From: Diphasiastrum complanatum
Taxonomy: Eukaryota > Streptophyta > Lycopodiopsida > Lycopodiales > Lycopodiaceae
DNA length: 64,000 nucleotides
NCBI GenBank assembly: GCA_029204225.1
Contig: CM055096.1
Location: 37,657,460-37,721,459 of the forward strand
Reading direction: 5' to 3'
Shown here: positions 10,818-23,162 of the stretch, piece after piece
How positions within the stretch are numbered: the stretch's first letter is position 1
How the letters are laid out: every line of letters begins with the position of its first letter
Notes under the pieces: generated by a model
Databases searched by the model: none
What the model saw: only the letters and a program-made list of their open reading frames with translations
What the model was told of the DNA's origin: nothing
Translations under genes and position numbers: made by a program

Positions 10818-11433
10818 GTTCTGTTAATTAAGTATAGAACTATTAATGATCTTGTAATTGTAATTAGAATAACATAAGACCATCCAACAATTATATAAGG
10901 ATCTGAATGAGTATGATTAGTATTGGTCAGAAATCAGACAAAGATCAAACGACCAAATTGGTTTTTAGTATTTGACTCCTCAGAGTTAGAGATAATATTG
11001 AGAGAGTAAAAAGTATTCAGAACTATAGCAATTACTTGTTTTTGTAAGTAGAATCACGCGCTCAACGTGATTGTTTTGTGATCTGATAGTTGTCACTACA
11101 ACATTTATGATACATAATCGCTATTGTTCTACCACATTGCTTCATGTTGAATGTTTAATTAACTCTCACTCTTCTTCCTCTACTGTCATGAGTATCAATG
11201 ACGAACAAATGCATATGTCTCAAATGCCTAATCATCTAGCATTTATTTATGGTTGTCTACGACACCTACTCTGATATTCAGTAACATCACACTCAGAACT
11301 GTTCTATCATTCCATTCTCTAAGTAATCGAGATCCTATCCTATTATCAGTTTTTACTAACTCATTGTTTTTCTCTTGTTGGGACGACGACCTCCGTTTTT
11401 GCTACGACCTATTCATCTCTGTCATCCCCAACA
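10818..11433 (+). repeat. C3 copia LTR (candidate)
   Basis: The right edge is ...CCCCAACA at 11,433, three bases before a primer-site-like sequence and upstream of copia gag, so the 3' end of this LTR is well supported. The left edge is a guess: TGTT occurs at 10,818 and 10,822 and would pair with the terminal AACA. A TATA-like ATTATATAAGG lies at about 10,890. A short hairpin, AATCACG...CGTGATT, lies at 11,052-11,072. No second C3 LTR was found. Confidence 0.55.
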
Positions 11434-11436
11434 GAG

Positions 11437-11452
11437 TGGCATCACAGCATGG
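11437..11452 (+). promoter_or_regulatory. C3 primer-binding site, degenerate
   Basis: TGGCATCACAGCATGG resembles the initiator-Met primer site TGGTATCAGAGCATGG with two substitutions. Its place between an LTR-like CA end and a copia gag supports the call. Confidence 0.6.
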
Positions 11453-11554
11453 TTTTGGATTTACTAGAGTCCAAGGATTAAAAGAACCTAATACATTCAT
11501 ATTTTAGAGCTAGTTTATATTTGATTTGTGTTCAATTTTTGTTCATCAATCTCA

Positions 11555-12003
11555 ATGGAAGGTTCAACCTCAAAAATTCGCTTGATCAACAAGTTCAACG
11601 GAGATGATTTCCACACGTGAAAATTCAAAATGAGAATGATACTGATCGAAAAGGAGCTATGGAAATTCGTCACCGGTTCAATAGCCAGACCGATGAAACA
11701 AAAACTGCTACCAACATGGGAAGCAAAGGATGACAAGCTCTTGCCATTTTATCTTTAAATTTGAAAGATACTCAGATAGCTCGTGTATCAAATAGTACCA
11801 CTTCGAAAGAAGCATGGGATATTTTAACAAGCATTTATGAAACTTCAAATGTATCGACTCGTCTTTAACTGAGAAAGAAGGTCCTTACCCTCAGAATGGG
11901 CGAAGGCACCTCAGTTAGTGATCATTTAAATGGGTTCAAATAGTTACTGAATCAATTCGTTGCAATAAATTCGCCTATTTTAGAAGAACTGAATCACTTG
12001 GCA
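11555..12003 (+). pseudogene. C3 copia Gag (UBN2-type), fragment
   Basis: From the ATG at 11,555 the frame reads KIRLINKFNGDDFHT, stop, KFKMRMILIEKELWKFV, then after a frame change SLNLKDTQIARV, TTSKEAWDILTSIYET and LRMGEGTSVSDHLNGF. These are the conserved blocks of copia Gag (UBN2/DUF4219 type): FxGxxFxxWKxxM, the Ala-Leu helix, WDxL, and the SVxxHL motif. It would form the particle shell. The sequence loses homology at about 12,003, before the zinc knuckle, and a palindrome cluster follows at 12,046. Confidence 0.82.
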
Positions 12004-12045
12004 CGCCTATGTACCAAGTAAAAAAAAAAACCAATTGTCTAGCTG

Positions 12046-12146
12046 ACCACCTTAGCATGCCGCCGTGCTAGGGTGGTGGGTTGTCAGGGCAAAAAAGTTT
12101 TGCCCTGGCAACCTACCACCATAGCACGCCGGCGTGCTATGGTGGT
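12046..12146. repeat. Compound nested palindrome (foldback cluster)
   Basis: 12,115-12,146 is a perfect 32-bp palindrome with half-site ACCACCATAGCACGCC. 12,046-12,077 is an imperfect copy of the same 32-bp palindrome. Between them CAGGGCAAAA / TTTTGCCCTG forms a 10-bp stem with a 3-base loop (12,085-12,107). The two outer palindromes are also inverted copies of each other around that central stem. One strand could therefore form either three hairpins or one long stem (about 12,059-12,094 with 12,098-12,133). The block is GC-rich compared with its neighbours. Confidence 0.95.
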
Positions 12147-12149
12147 TTT

Positions 12150-12539
12150 TTGCTCTGGCACGTAGGCGTCCTATGGTATTAGCATAGTGAGTAAGACAGG
12201 TGTCAATGCTGAATGTCAATTGTTATCCATGTCCAAAATAATTTTGGTAGCTTAACAGCTTCAAAATATTTGATAATACAATTTAGTCCAATCTTCCCTA
12301 TGTAACCTTTAATTACTAGCGATAGGCTTTCCCATATTATCAACGTATCAGGGCATTCCACCATCCTGATCAGTCTTATGGTATTGGTCCGTATCAATTT
12401 ATATAGTAAACACCTATGTTTTAAACAAAACTGCAGCATTATATACGTTGCAATTTGCAAATGAGAGATAGCACGGAACGACACTCAGATATGGGACAAA
12501 TCCATACCATACCAATATCTGAACCTATAATAGACATAG
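12150..12539. other. Non-coding stretch, nothing recognised
   Basis: Apart from a 93-codon minus-strand frame (12,203-12,484) with no family resemblance I can name, this AT-rich sequence shows no motif, repeat or domain. Confidence 0.4.
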
Positions 12540-12840
12540 TACCATTTTTGAAACTCTTGAGAATATCCATGCTTTCCAAGAGTACGCCAACTATTGTTCA
12601 ATTTAGTAAGATTTTAAACTTCTGATAATGTCCATTGTATTATTACCATTACGTGTTTTGGTCAAGTACTTTACTTTTACATTTGTAATAGGCTTAGAGC
12701 AGATCCGTGCCATACCAATCCCTACAAATGTGGTGATCCCTTGTACAAATCCATGTACCTTAAGGGCACGTAGGTTATCAGTACTTGTATTCTTGTATTA
12801 GAACTACCTTACTTGTAAGAAAAACGACAAAGTCATCATC
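12540..12840 (+). repeat. Dispersed repeat, copy 1 (inverted relative to about 46,980-47,260)
   Basis: This segment matches the reverse complement of about 46,980-47,260 over roughly 280 bp. The shared text includes the stretch around CCCTTGTACAAATCCATGT and a tract of clear similarity on each side. Read on the plus strand here (minus strand in the other copy), both contain the peptide PTNVVIPCTNPCTLRA in an otherwise broken frame. The conserved peptide suggests an old coding sequence carried by an unidentified repeat. Confidence 0.75.
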
Positions 12841-13566
12841 CGTCTAGAGAGTGATGAACAAGATTATTTGATCAGTCTGGAAAGGGTTCAAAATCTTGAC
12901 TATCAAGCCTCTTAATTGCAAGTGTCTTGACAAGATTTTTACAAATGAAACACAGATTATGTTGCACTTTGTCTACGCCATTGATGTACAAATATTTGAT
13001 TAACCATTGTCGTTCGTTATTGGCATCTATCTTTTTCTGTAAGCTAACATTATTCCCTTGAATCCATTTTTTTTCTTTTTAATAAGTCAATAGCGGCAAG
13101 TTGACATTTGGCATGTTTCAAAACTATATCATCATTCATCATTGCATATTTAGGTTAAAGCTTCATAAGTTTAATCCAACCATCATAAAGTTCGTTAGCC
13201 ACATTGTAAATGCATGTATGTTGCAACATAATATGATTAAGTCCTTTTTCTAGAAATTATTTGAGGTACATAATTCTAATTATATTGCAGTTTGTTGTAA
13301 GTACATGATCAAATTTATCCAAAATGAACTTTTTGAAACATTTCAAAGAAGCACAAGAACATGAAGGCAGATTTTCAATTTCAAAATTTCAGAAAACATC
13401 AAGATGCGAAAAAAGTGTCTCACATGAATTGTCTCAAACATTCTATTGTAGTAGTGTAAATGTAAAAAGATCTTTGCATTGTCCTTGTGCATGTTGAGTT
13501 GTAGTCAATCAACAACATTCCTAGTAAGTGTTCTTCTGTCCAGAAATTTGTCATCCTGCGAGCCAG
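12841..13566. other. Non-coding AT-rich stretch
   Basis: No frame, repeat or motif that I recognise. It lies between the dispersed repeat and the unrecognised minus-strand coding region and may be its degraded 3' continuation. Confidence 0.35.
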
Positions 13567-14890
13567 TTAATCCTTGTAAAAATTCAGCTTTTTAACAGGT
13601 AAATTTTCTTTTGCAACACTGCGCTGTCTCTCCTTACCTTTGTAATCTGTAAACCTCTTTCTTTTTCCCACATTCTGTCCAGACACCACTGAACTCGGAT
13701 TGTCTAGGTTGAAAGCACCGGGCCTTTTATTAGAGTTTTGAAAGAATTTATTTTGGAGAGTAGAAAAACTTGGTCTTTTGAGTAGGCATTCAATTTCTCT
13801 GATGTCTTCCACATCACCAAGGTTGGCAAGTAGTTTGGCAGAGGGGTTTGTAGCTAACTCTATAGATGCATCAATCATGTGTTGGCATATAAAGAGGAAA
13901 GTGATGTGTGACTTGACCACGTCTCTAGCAGGCTTGTGTAGCCAAAGGAAGAATGCATTCAACTGATTTTGCAAGGATGCACCATGGAAAAACTTACTCA
14001 GATTGTTCATTATGAACCAGGCACCATGATCGAACCAAACAACGAGCTATTCTTGCACTTGTCACCAAAAATGGGTCTCTTCCAATTCCAGATTCTGGCC
14101 TAGTGCATATTCATTCTACTGAAACTGGTCTCAAAGTGTCCACAAACTCGATCCCATGTTTGCTCAGAAGGGCAACGAGAGAGTTCAAAAAGATTCATGC
14201 GAATGATATTGTCAAAGGCGATAGGTGTCTCAAGTGCAGTATTCTTATTTAGAGCGGCAAGTTTGCAAGTTTCTACTTCTTTATCAGTTAGATGTGCAAG
14301 TAAAATCCAAAGTTCAATGAGCAAGAGAGCTAGAAAGTTTACAGTGGGTAGGCTCCAAAGTTTGAAAGCAGTACATGCAGATTTGAACTCAATAGTACGG
14401 CTAGGGACCATGGGAATTTGATAGTTTTTGGCTTGGCAGAACTCAAAGGTAGATTGGTCTCCAATATCACAGATAACTTGAGAAAAGATTTCAAGTTGCG
14501 AAGCATTGTCTTCGTCCAACTCATCTAAGAAAACAAGAGGGTGTGGAGAGAGGGGTGTATCAAGAATGGTAGGTGTTGGTTCGGCAAACAAGGAGTCATT
14601 TTTTTTTCAAGGCAATCAAAGACTTTTCTTATATTTTGGTTAAAAAATCTCTCTTCCTCCTCATATATATCAATAAGACTAGCAAGATCAGCAACAAAAT
14701 TTTCCACAGTACCCAAAGGGTCAATATAATTTTTACCATAATGCATGTATATTTTACCCAATGTAAGGTATTTAAGAGATCAGTCATACAAAGCACTTTA
14801 TCTTCTAGTCCAGCGACACTGCAGGTGGCACAATCAGTTTCAACAATAAAACTATGCAAGATCACAACGCTTTTCATACAACAGATCAAA
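13567..14890 (-). pseudogene. Unrecognised protein-coding region, broken
   Basis: Three successive minus-strand frames look coding. About 14,890-14,525 has VENFVADLASLIDIYEEEERFF after a frame change. 14,591-14,100 has 163 codons with FLDELDEDNASQLEIFSQV and a hydrophobic NFLALLLIELWILLAHL helix. 14,010-13,567 has 147 codons with LSKFFHGASLQNQLNAFF, FICQHMIDASIELATNP and a basic KRKRFTDYKGKERQR tail. The amino-acid composition is protein-like and helical, and the order is collinear. I recognise no family. It could be a captured host gene or the coding part of an unidentified element; no LTR or terminal repeat bounds it. Confidence 0.45.
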
Positions 14891-15122
14891 GTTTATATGA
14901 ATCGATTGGGAGGAGGAAGGGGCTCCCCATATCCAAGATCAACATCATCTTGAAACCAACCCGAGGACTAAACCATGAAAAAAACCTTTGTTAGCCTATG
15001 AATCCATGTAAGGTAAAGGTTCGATATTATTTCGACCAAAGGATAGTCAGATTTATACCTCAAGGATGCAAAGAGAGAGACTAACGAAACATAGCTCCTC
15101 TTGCCGAACCAAGACCTAACTA
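14891..15122. other. Spacer between unknown coding region and copia tail
   Basis: No coding signature. By position it would be sequence 3' of the copia RNase H on the minus strand. I cannot identify a polypurine tract or LTR edge. Confidence 0.35.
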
Positions 15123-15410
15123 CTATGAATCTGATCTACAATTGAGATTTAACATACCTACTAAAGTAAAATGCTTATCTCTAGACAATGGCTTTGTCAA
15201 AATATCAGCCAACATATTGTCTGTATGACAGTAACCTAGTGCAACATCTCTACTTTGAAGTTTCTCTCTAAGAAAATGGAATTGAACTTCTATATGCTTA
15301 GTTCTATTATGAGTTCGTGGGTTCAGAGATAGAGCTATGTAGCTCTGATGGTCGCACTGGAGTATTGTTGGACTGATCTGTGGGAATTGCATGTTGAATT
15401 CACACGTGTG
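15123..15410 (-). pseudogene. Copia RNase H, C-terminal fragment
   Basis: The minus strand encodes the end of a copia polyprotein: ILQCDHQSYIALSLNP, then RTKHIEVQFHFLREKL and the ADILTKPLSRDKHF motif that closes almost every copia RNase H, then a stop at 15,123. Only about 95 residues are present. Upstream it is joined in one open frame to the end of the G3-type 3' ORF (DARRALTTFV), so two unrelated element types are fused here. No RT precedes it. Confidence 0.88.
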
Positions 15411-15413
15411 GGA

Positions 15414-17998
15414 CGCCCTACGCACGAATGTGGTGAGAGCCCTTCTAGCATCCACATTCGTAGTCCAACCATACTCTGAATGATTGATCGGCCAATTGAA
15501 GTTTTGAATTGTGAGTTTTTCCAGAGAGGTGTTGCATTCCGGCCATTTGGATCATCGTGTAGATGGCAGGAAGTGCGCGTTCACCCGTAATTGTTGCGGA
15601 CTCATCACGTAGGCCCTGATGGCTGCAGGATCTCTTTCGAACAACTGCTGACACCACTCTGGTTGTGGTTGGAGGGTGGGTAATGCTTGTACTTCTTTGC
15701 CCTTTATTGTCTGAGCTGAAAATGATATATGTCAACCGCCTCTTGATGACTTGTGGGGATACTTTGATAGGAATTCGTTCATTTTCTCCTCCATGGAGTT
15801 TGGTCTTCGAAAGGCCCAGCGGACAGATATCGTGCGCTAATCTCTGGATGATGTGGCTTAGCTTTGGCTAGTATTTGCCCTATGGCCCTGGTCCCACGTC
15901 TCAGCAACCGTATCCATTTGTCCTTGGTCTTGGCCATTGGACCCTTAATCTTGGCTAAATCCCCCTGTTGCCTGCTGACTTTGGTCTTGGCTTGTACTGG
16001 CATGTGCAGCATCAAAAATAAGTGGCGGTGGAATTACCATGGGGTTGGGCTGGGCCTTCGTTTCCATGAATTTTTGACAAGCCTTGAGGGCTTGCTTGGC
16101 CTAGGCAAGCTCGTGAGTTGTGCTTGTCCGATATTTATTGAACTCTGCCTAGTAGCTATTTAAGGTTTGGCTATAAACCTGCACTTGACGCTGAAAAAGA
16201 TTCATTTCTGATTGAGAGAGCGGCCTTGAGTCTGGTGCAGGTTGAGCTAACCAGGCGAGCTTTTCATCTTGCAGGGCTTTGACCTCTGTCTCCAGGCATG
16301 TATTCTCTGCTTCCAAAAGGTTTAGTTGCGTTTGGATGGGAGTAAGCCGTTGGGACGCTTCGGATTGAAGCTCCCGCACCTTCGTAGAGGCCTTTGTCAA
16401 CGCTTTTGAGAGGCTTTGGATATAATTATTGAGGCCCTCCTCCTTATGCTGCAGCTTGGCGATCTCCTGGTGTCTTACTTATTCATGTTGCTGAGCCAAA
16501 ATCAGCTCGTGCTGAAACTTGGTGAGTTTTGCTCACAACTGTGTGTTGCTTGTTGCCAGGTGTAGTACCCTACTTTCCAAGATAGCTTTGGCTGCTACTG
16601 CATCCAGGATGTATTTTCTCAGAGTCTGGTATGTCGTCGTTAAGTCTGTGGGAGCAGCCGGTACTTTGGAATTGATAGGGGCATGTGTTGTATCGGCCCC
16701 GACGACTTGTGGAATTTCGTTGTCATCATCTTCTATCAGATTCTCATTGGACCTGATGTCATCGAGGGTGGTGGGATCAGTCCGATCTGGCGATGGTACA
16801 AAATCTATTTGGACAAATGTGTCATCAGACAACGGTTGGTTGCCCTCGGCAACCTTTGTTGGCGAAGCAGGTGGGGGTGAAGAATTGATGACTTGCATCC
16901 ATGCCAGAGTGTCGGGAGACAGTTGATAATCAGAAGGATTGAATGGAATGGAAGCAACGGTGGTGGCATGAGTGATGGAGGATGCGATGGTGATGGACGG
17001 AGTAGTGGATAATGGAACAGAGATAGGAGTGGTATCAATATAGGAAGCAAGAATGGTAGTGCCAACAAAGACGGAAGGGAATGGCTGCACGGAAGAAGAA
17101 GTGGCGGTGGTTGATAGACTGGTTAGTGCGGTAGTGGAGGCACGTAGTCGGATAGCAGGTGGAGATGAAGATGTAGAGGCAGCGCCACACATTCGTTTGC
17201 TGGCCGTTGTGTTAGTAACTACAGGTTGGGAGGAGGTGGATGCTTGAGATGGCAGATAAAGGTTAGTGTGTGGCACGAGGATAGACAAAAGGGATGAGCA
17301 TTGGAAACCACGCACTTTCTCCTCGAGAAGTGCACAGGTAAAGTTACACAACAGGGGGCCCTCTGTGATACGCTCATGGTTGTTGGGTTTGATGGAGCTA
17401 GTTAGTTCATGAATACGGAAGCTATGCTAGTCGTATGGCACAACTGAGGGGCCAAGGAGTTCCAGAAAGGATTCCACTATCTGATTCAGCAACTTAGACT
17501 GGATTTTGTCCTTGCAAAATGTTGAAATAACCAGAAAGTTATTCAACAGATGTGCAACCGCCTGAATGACAAGTTCCGTGATAGCATCTATCTAGTAACC
17601 ATTGTTAGTTTGGATTGGGATTTTTGGTGTAGTTTGGGTGACGAAAGGTTTGATCAGAGTTTTGACGTGGCGATGGGAGATGGGCTGATGATCACCGGAC
17701 ATAATTCCAATGGTGACCATCGAGTCTACGTTAATCCTAACCTTGTATGTGGTACCTTGGTACAAGAAGTGAAAACGTGTCTTTTGCTCATCCCAGGTGG
17801 CGTAAGCATGAAGGACGAGGCCCATGTTAATCTCAGAATGAAAAAACGTCGGGTAATTGCCTCTAAAAGTGGGCCGGCTGTCTGTAGCCATGGTTGGATT
17901 AGAGCGTTAGAGGGTAAGGGCCAAATCTGTGTGGCCTCGGAGATTTCATGCTGGATCACATGTTTGGTGCTAGAGTCTTCAGAGGGTGAGGAGGCCAT
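15414..17998 (-). pseudogene. 3' ORF of G3 family, copy C (most complete N-terminus)
   Basis: The ATG at 17,998 starts MASSPSEDSSTK. The N-terminal domain contains QIWPLPSNALIQPW and, after a frame change, FLYQGTTYKVRINVDSMVTIGI and LIKPFVTQTTPKIPIQTNNGY. A Ser/Thr/Pro-rich, then acidic linker follows (open frame 17,351-16,533, 272 codons), then a heptad-rich coiled coil (about 16,580-16,080). The conserved C-terminal part, including NWPIIHSEYGWTTNVDARRAL, ends at about 15,414. The last 120 residues seen in copy A are replaced by copia RNase H. It lies downstream of G3 INT (19,115-20,150) on the same strand. Similarity to the Pfam 'putative gypsy-type transposon' or 'putative plant transposon protein' classes is my impression only. 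I see no signal peptide or membrane segment. Confidence 0.75.
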
Positions 17999-18248
17999 GT
18001 TAGCGGTGATGATTAAAGGACGAAAAAGTAGAAAAAACGATGAAAAGGGTAAAAAGGTGTGGAAATGACAGAAAATTGTGAATAACGAGTGTTGGGTGAC
18101 AAGAACTGTAGTTCAGAGCACAGATCGGTATTCAATATGAGCAGATGATAGCTGGTAGAAAGTTTGGTTGCAAACGGAGAATTTGGTAATTTCAGTATAA
18201 ATTTCGGCAGAGCATCGCTAGCAAGGGTGACAAATGACTCGAATTCAA

Positions 18249-18262
18249 CCCTTATATAGCAG
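18249..18262 (-). promoter_or_regulatory. TATA box upstream of the 3' ORF (candidate)
   Basis: On the minus strand this reads CTGCTATATAAGGG, a good TATA-box match about 250 bp before the 3' ORF ATG at 17,998. Nothing else between pol and the ORF looks like a splice signal, so an internal promoter is a reasonable inference. It has not been shown to be used. Confidence 0.4.
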
Positions 18263-18359
18263 AATTTAGAGTGCGTATTAGGTGAAATCCACTTACCCTT
18301 GTTCAGTTCCACCCAAATTTTGGCAGGCACCTTCTTCACAAAATTCTAAGACCTCAGGG

Positions 18360-18660
18360 AAGTTTACGAGAGTTCAAAAGGTGATTTGACTGCTATACGA
18401 AGGTTCTGCAAGGGTTCAGACTGTCTGCGAGGGTTCAACTCTTGTAGCAAGTGATCTCTCGCACAACTTGCTCCTGTGATTGGATTTTCAAGATCAGACT
18501 ATGTAGCACTGTTCTAATTCCATTTAGGAACCTTGCGAGAGTTGGTAAGATGATCTTGATGCTCTGCGAGGGTTCTGAAAATTCAGCTTCTGGGAACCCT
18601 CGCACATACTAAAAAATGATGATTCCTCTATCAAAAACTCTCGCAGAGATTTTCATGGAT
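18360..18660. repeat. CTCTCGCA / TGCGAGRGTT motif array between INT and 3' ORF
   Basis: At least nine copies or near-copies of TGCGAGGGTT / TGCGAGAGTT or the reverse AACYCTCGCA occur in about 300 bp, in both orientations (for example near 18,365, 18,405, 18,425, 18,460, 18,532, 18,566, 18,596 and 18,640). The same motif is arrayed in the leader of the complete G3 element at 30,460-31,200. The flanking bases differ between copies, so this is not a simple tandem repeat. Confidence 0.8.
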
Positions 18661-19114
18661 GCATCTGGGTCAAATCTGGTGACTGTCCAAGTTTCAAGAG
18701 CTATCTCCTAGGGGATCTCCAAAAATCATGAAAAAAGTGCTCTTTTAGAGTGGTTTTTGACGAGATTTCAAGATTTTCTGATTTTTTACTTCTGTAAACT
18801 GGTAATCAACTTCATCCAGGCTTGATTTGACTGTTGGTAGTTCTTTGGAAGCTCTGATGGATAGTTGGTAACAGATCCGTCAGTCTTTGGTGAATTTTGC
18901 CCTTTAATTTGCCATAGTTATCGAGATTGAGGTCTCTGATGTACAAATTTAGAGGACTTATTGGCATAATTTGATCATCTACTTTCTTTTTTATCCCGTC
19001 TGGATCTGGATCCTTCTTGGATTCTGTTAGATTTCCCCGATCTTGCAAGATCTGGCCGAATCTTGATGGATCTAGCTTGATTTGCTTGATCTTCCTAGAT
19101 CTAGTGGTGATGGT
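18661..19114 (-). other. G3 region between INT stop and motif array
   Basis: About 450 bp just downstream of the INT stop on the minus strand. It is rich in AGATC-type repeats and has one 78-codon frame (19,048-18,812) without recognisable domains. I read it as untranslated element sequence. Confidence 0.4.
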
Positions 19115-20999
<1,885 letters not shown>

Positions 21000-21029
21000 A
21001 CTTGGGCTATCAACCAAAAAAAAAATTGG

Positions 21030-22215
21030 TGATAAAAAGTTTAAATGCCTAGAAGTTGAGGAGGACTGGGTAAATCGTCGGATGAGCTATTCCAGCTTGC
21101 ACAATGTGCCAAAAAAAAAAAAACAAATATTGTCAGTCTTGTTGTTTCTGGAGGGCAAGGCCTCCTCATGGTGGAGGGAACTACCCATAAAACTGGTAAT
21201 TTGGAATGAATTCTTGTGAGAATTTTGTAAAGCTTTCGTCACAATAGACGATTATGAGTTATATATTCGCTTTATTAACTGCAAAATGGGCAACCGAGAA
21301 TTGTGTTGAAATGGAAAAATAATCCATCTTGACTTTAGGCTTGCTACAAATATTGTACCATGCAAGTATGTTGTTCATAAATGCAAGATGCCAAGTTTGG
21401 CCTAGATAGAACTCGAGCTACATGGATATGTCATATCTAGATTGATGAGTACAACCTGCATATATCTTTTGTAGACATAGAATCAGCAAAATTATGCCTG
21501 TAGAAACTCATGGCAATTCACATGCATTAATTGTAAATGATTCATAGTGACATGCAAGGCATGCACAAAGTGGAATGGACATATGCATGATGATTTGTAC
21601 ATTTCTAGTTAGAACTAGCACACTTAGTAAAAGTTGGTAGAGTTTCATGCATGAGAAGTGACAAATGTCACATAGACTCTAGTTTTCACTTTAGATGTCA
21701 TTAAATGATGGATGGATCATTGGTTCTACCTCGAGCTATCTCAAACTCCATAAATATGTGTAGCTCCCCTCATGCTATCTCATGCCATTTTGGATCCACA
21801 CAATTTTTGCTTGTTATCTCTCTATCTTTCTCTCTCTAACTCGTGTTGAAGCTAATGCTAATACACTGATATCTTGTACTTTTGCTCATTATTGATTTAT
21901 TGCTATCATATTCTAATGCTTAGCATGCTAGATTGTGATTAAGCCATATCTTCTGAACTAGATCTTGTTAATCAATCTAGAATCAGATTACTGTGCTAAT
22001 CACAAAGCTTAATTAGATTCATCATACTTGTGGACATTCCCCACATGTGTGAATTTTGAAAATTTTGTCAAATTGGACACCTATGTCCAGGAGTTCTTGG
22101 ATCTTCTGGCCAATGTGCCATTTTTTTATAGGAAGTTGGCTCAGTGGCAGTTTATTCAGGGACTACCAGTAGAGGATCAAAACGAGTGGAAACGGAATAT
22201 CCTCCAATCCCTAGA
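21030..22215 (+). pseudogene. Gypsy gag-like debris
   Basis: Two patches resemble the retrotransposon Gag capsid fold. Around 21,150-21,300, in shifting frames, FLEGKASSWWREL-like and KAFVTIDDYELYIRFINCKMGN can be read. At 22,028-22,273 VKLDTYVQEFLDLLANVP...RKLAQWQFIQGLPVEDQ matches the end of the capsid domain (the FxxGLP block). Between them about 700 bp lack homology. The second patch ends at about 22,217, where an LTR begins. Low-confidence remnant. Confidence 0.45.
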
Positions 22216-22217
22216 AG

Positions 22218-22761
22218 TGTCATGTACTACTAGTACATTAGTGCTTATTAATGCATCTAAATATCCATTGTAAGCTTTGTAGGTCTAAAAGGAGCTATTA
22301 GCCTTAATAACAAGGTGGTTCTCTCTTTAGGCCCTCCAAAGTAATTAATAAGGATAATAGGCCAACAAGGGCCCAATGTGGTTTGAATAATACTTAACAA
22401 TGGCTAACTATCCCTCAAGATAGTTATGTTTAGTTAAGTAAGAGCACTGTCTATAACTAGGCAAGAGACATCAATTTGTGAATCTTTTGGCTTATTTGCA
22501 AGTGAGAGCTTCTTGCTTTCTCCTTGTGAATGTGAGCCACAGGGATCTCCATTGTTAGGTCTCATGTGCCCTATCCACATGAATCCATGCTCAATGTTCA
22601 TTGATTGAACTCTTTATTTTATTGCTAATGTGATTCCATTGAGATCTCATTGTTTCTAGCTTTCTATGGATATGCTATCATGATAATCTTGTTATCTTCT
22701 TGCTATTAGCTTTACTTCATTGTTATTGCTATTAGTTTGGGATTTCACACATGAAATTTCT
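22218..22761 (+). repeat. LTR upstream of iMet primer site (candidate edges)
   Basis: A primer site at 22,762 fixes the 3' side. The LTR probably starts at TGTCATGTAC (22,218), where the gag-like frame to the left is interrupted. The terminal CA is not clean: the nearest CA is TTCACA at about 22,749. No matching second LTR was found. Confidence 0.5.
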
Positions 22762-22777
22762 TGGTATCAGAGCATAG
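22762..22777 (+). promoter_or_regulatory. Primer-binding site (initiator-Met type)
   Basis: TGGTATCAGAGCATAG is complementary to the 3' end of initiator tRNA-Met. About 385 bp of leader-like AT-rich sequence follow before G2 gag homology begins at about 23,163. The related G3 uses an Asp-type site, so this leader may belong to another element fused to G2. Confidence 0.85.
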
Positions 22778-23162
22778 ATCCTAAATTCATGATGATTCTA
22801 TGTGAATTTCATTAAATTTGCTGAGTTTATTGCATTTGTAGCTATCTTTTTGTTAATCTTTTAAGTTTAAAAATCTCAGATATGCTCAAACCCATTTTCG
22901 ATATTCTTTCAAGGCATTTGGATAAGTATTAGACCTTTTTAGAGCAAAATATCTCAAAATTCGAAGCTGGTAGAATCCAAGAAAATCATTGAAGTAATAA
23001 TGGACTTTGTCATAAAATACAGATTTGATAGAGTTAAAGCAATATAAAAAATAAAAAAGACAACATCATAATTTTTTCTATTGTGTCCTTATCAAAAATG
23101 CAATATCAGAATTGAATGTTGACGATTTTTACTCATCAAGGAAATAGTTTTGATCTGATCCC
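22778..23162 (+). other. Leader-like non-coding sequence
   Basis: AT-rich and without open frames, between the primer site and the first base of G2 homology. The left G2 copy carries different sequence at the equivalent place, so a junction lies near 23,163. Confidence 0.5.

Noticed and set aside
16519-16926. Plus-strand frames opposite the 3' ORF (also at 37,664-38,026, 60,838-61,288 and 60,230-60,637)
   Set aside because: They recur wherever the 3' ORF occurs because they are its antisense frames. Their predicted proteins vary with the sense strand and show no domain.
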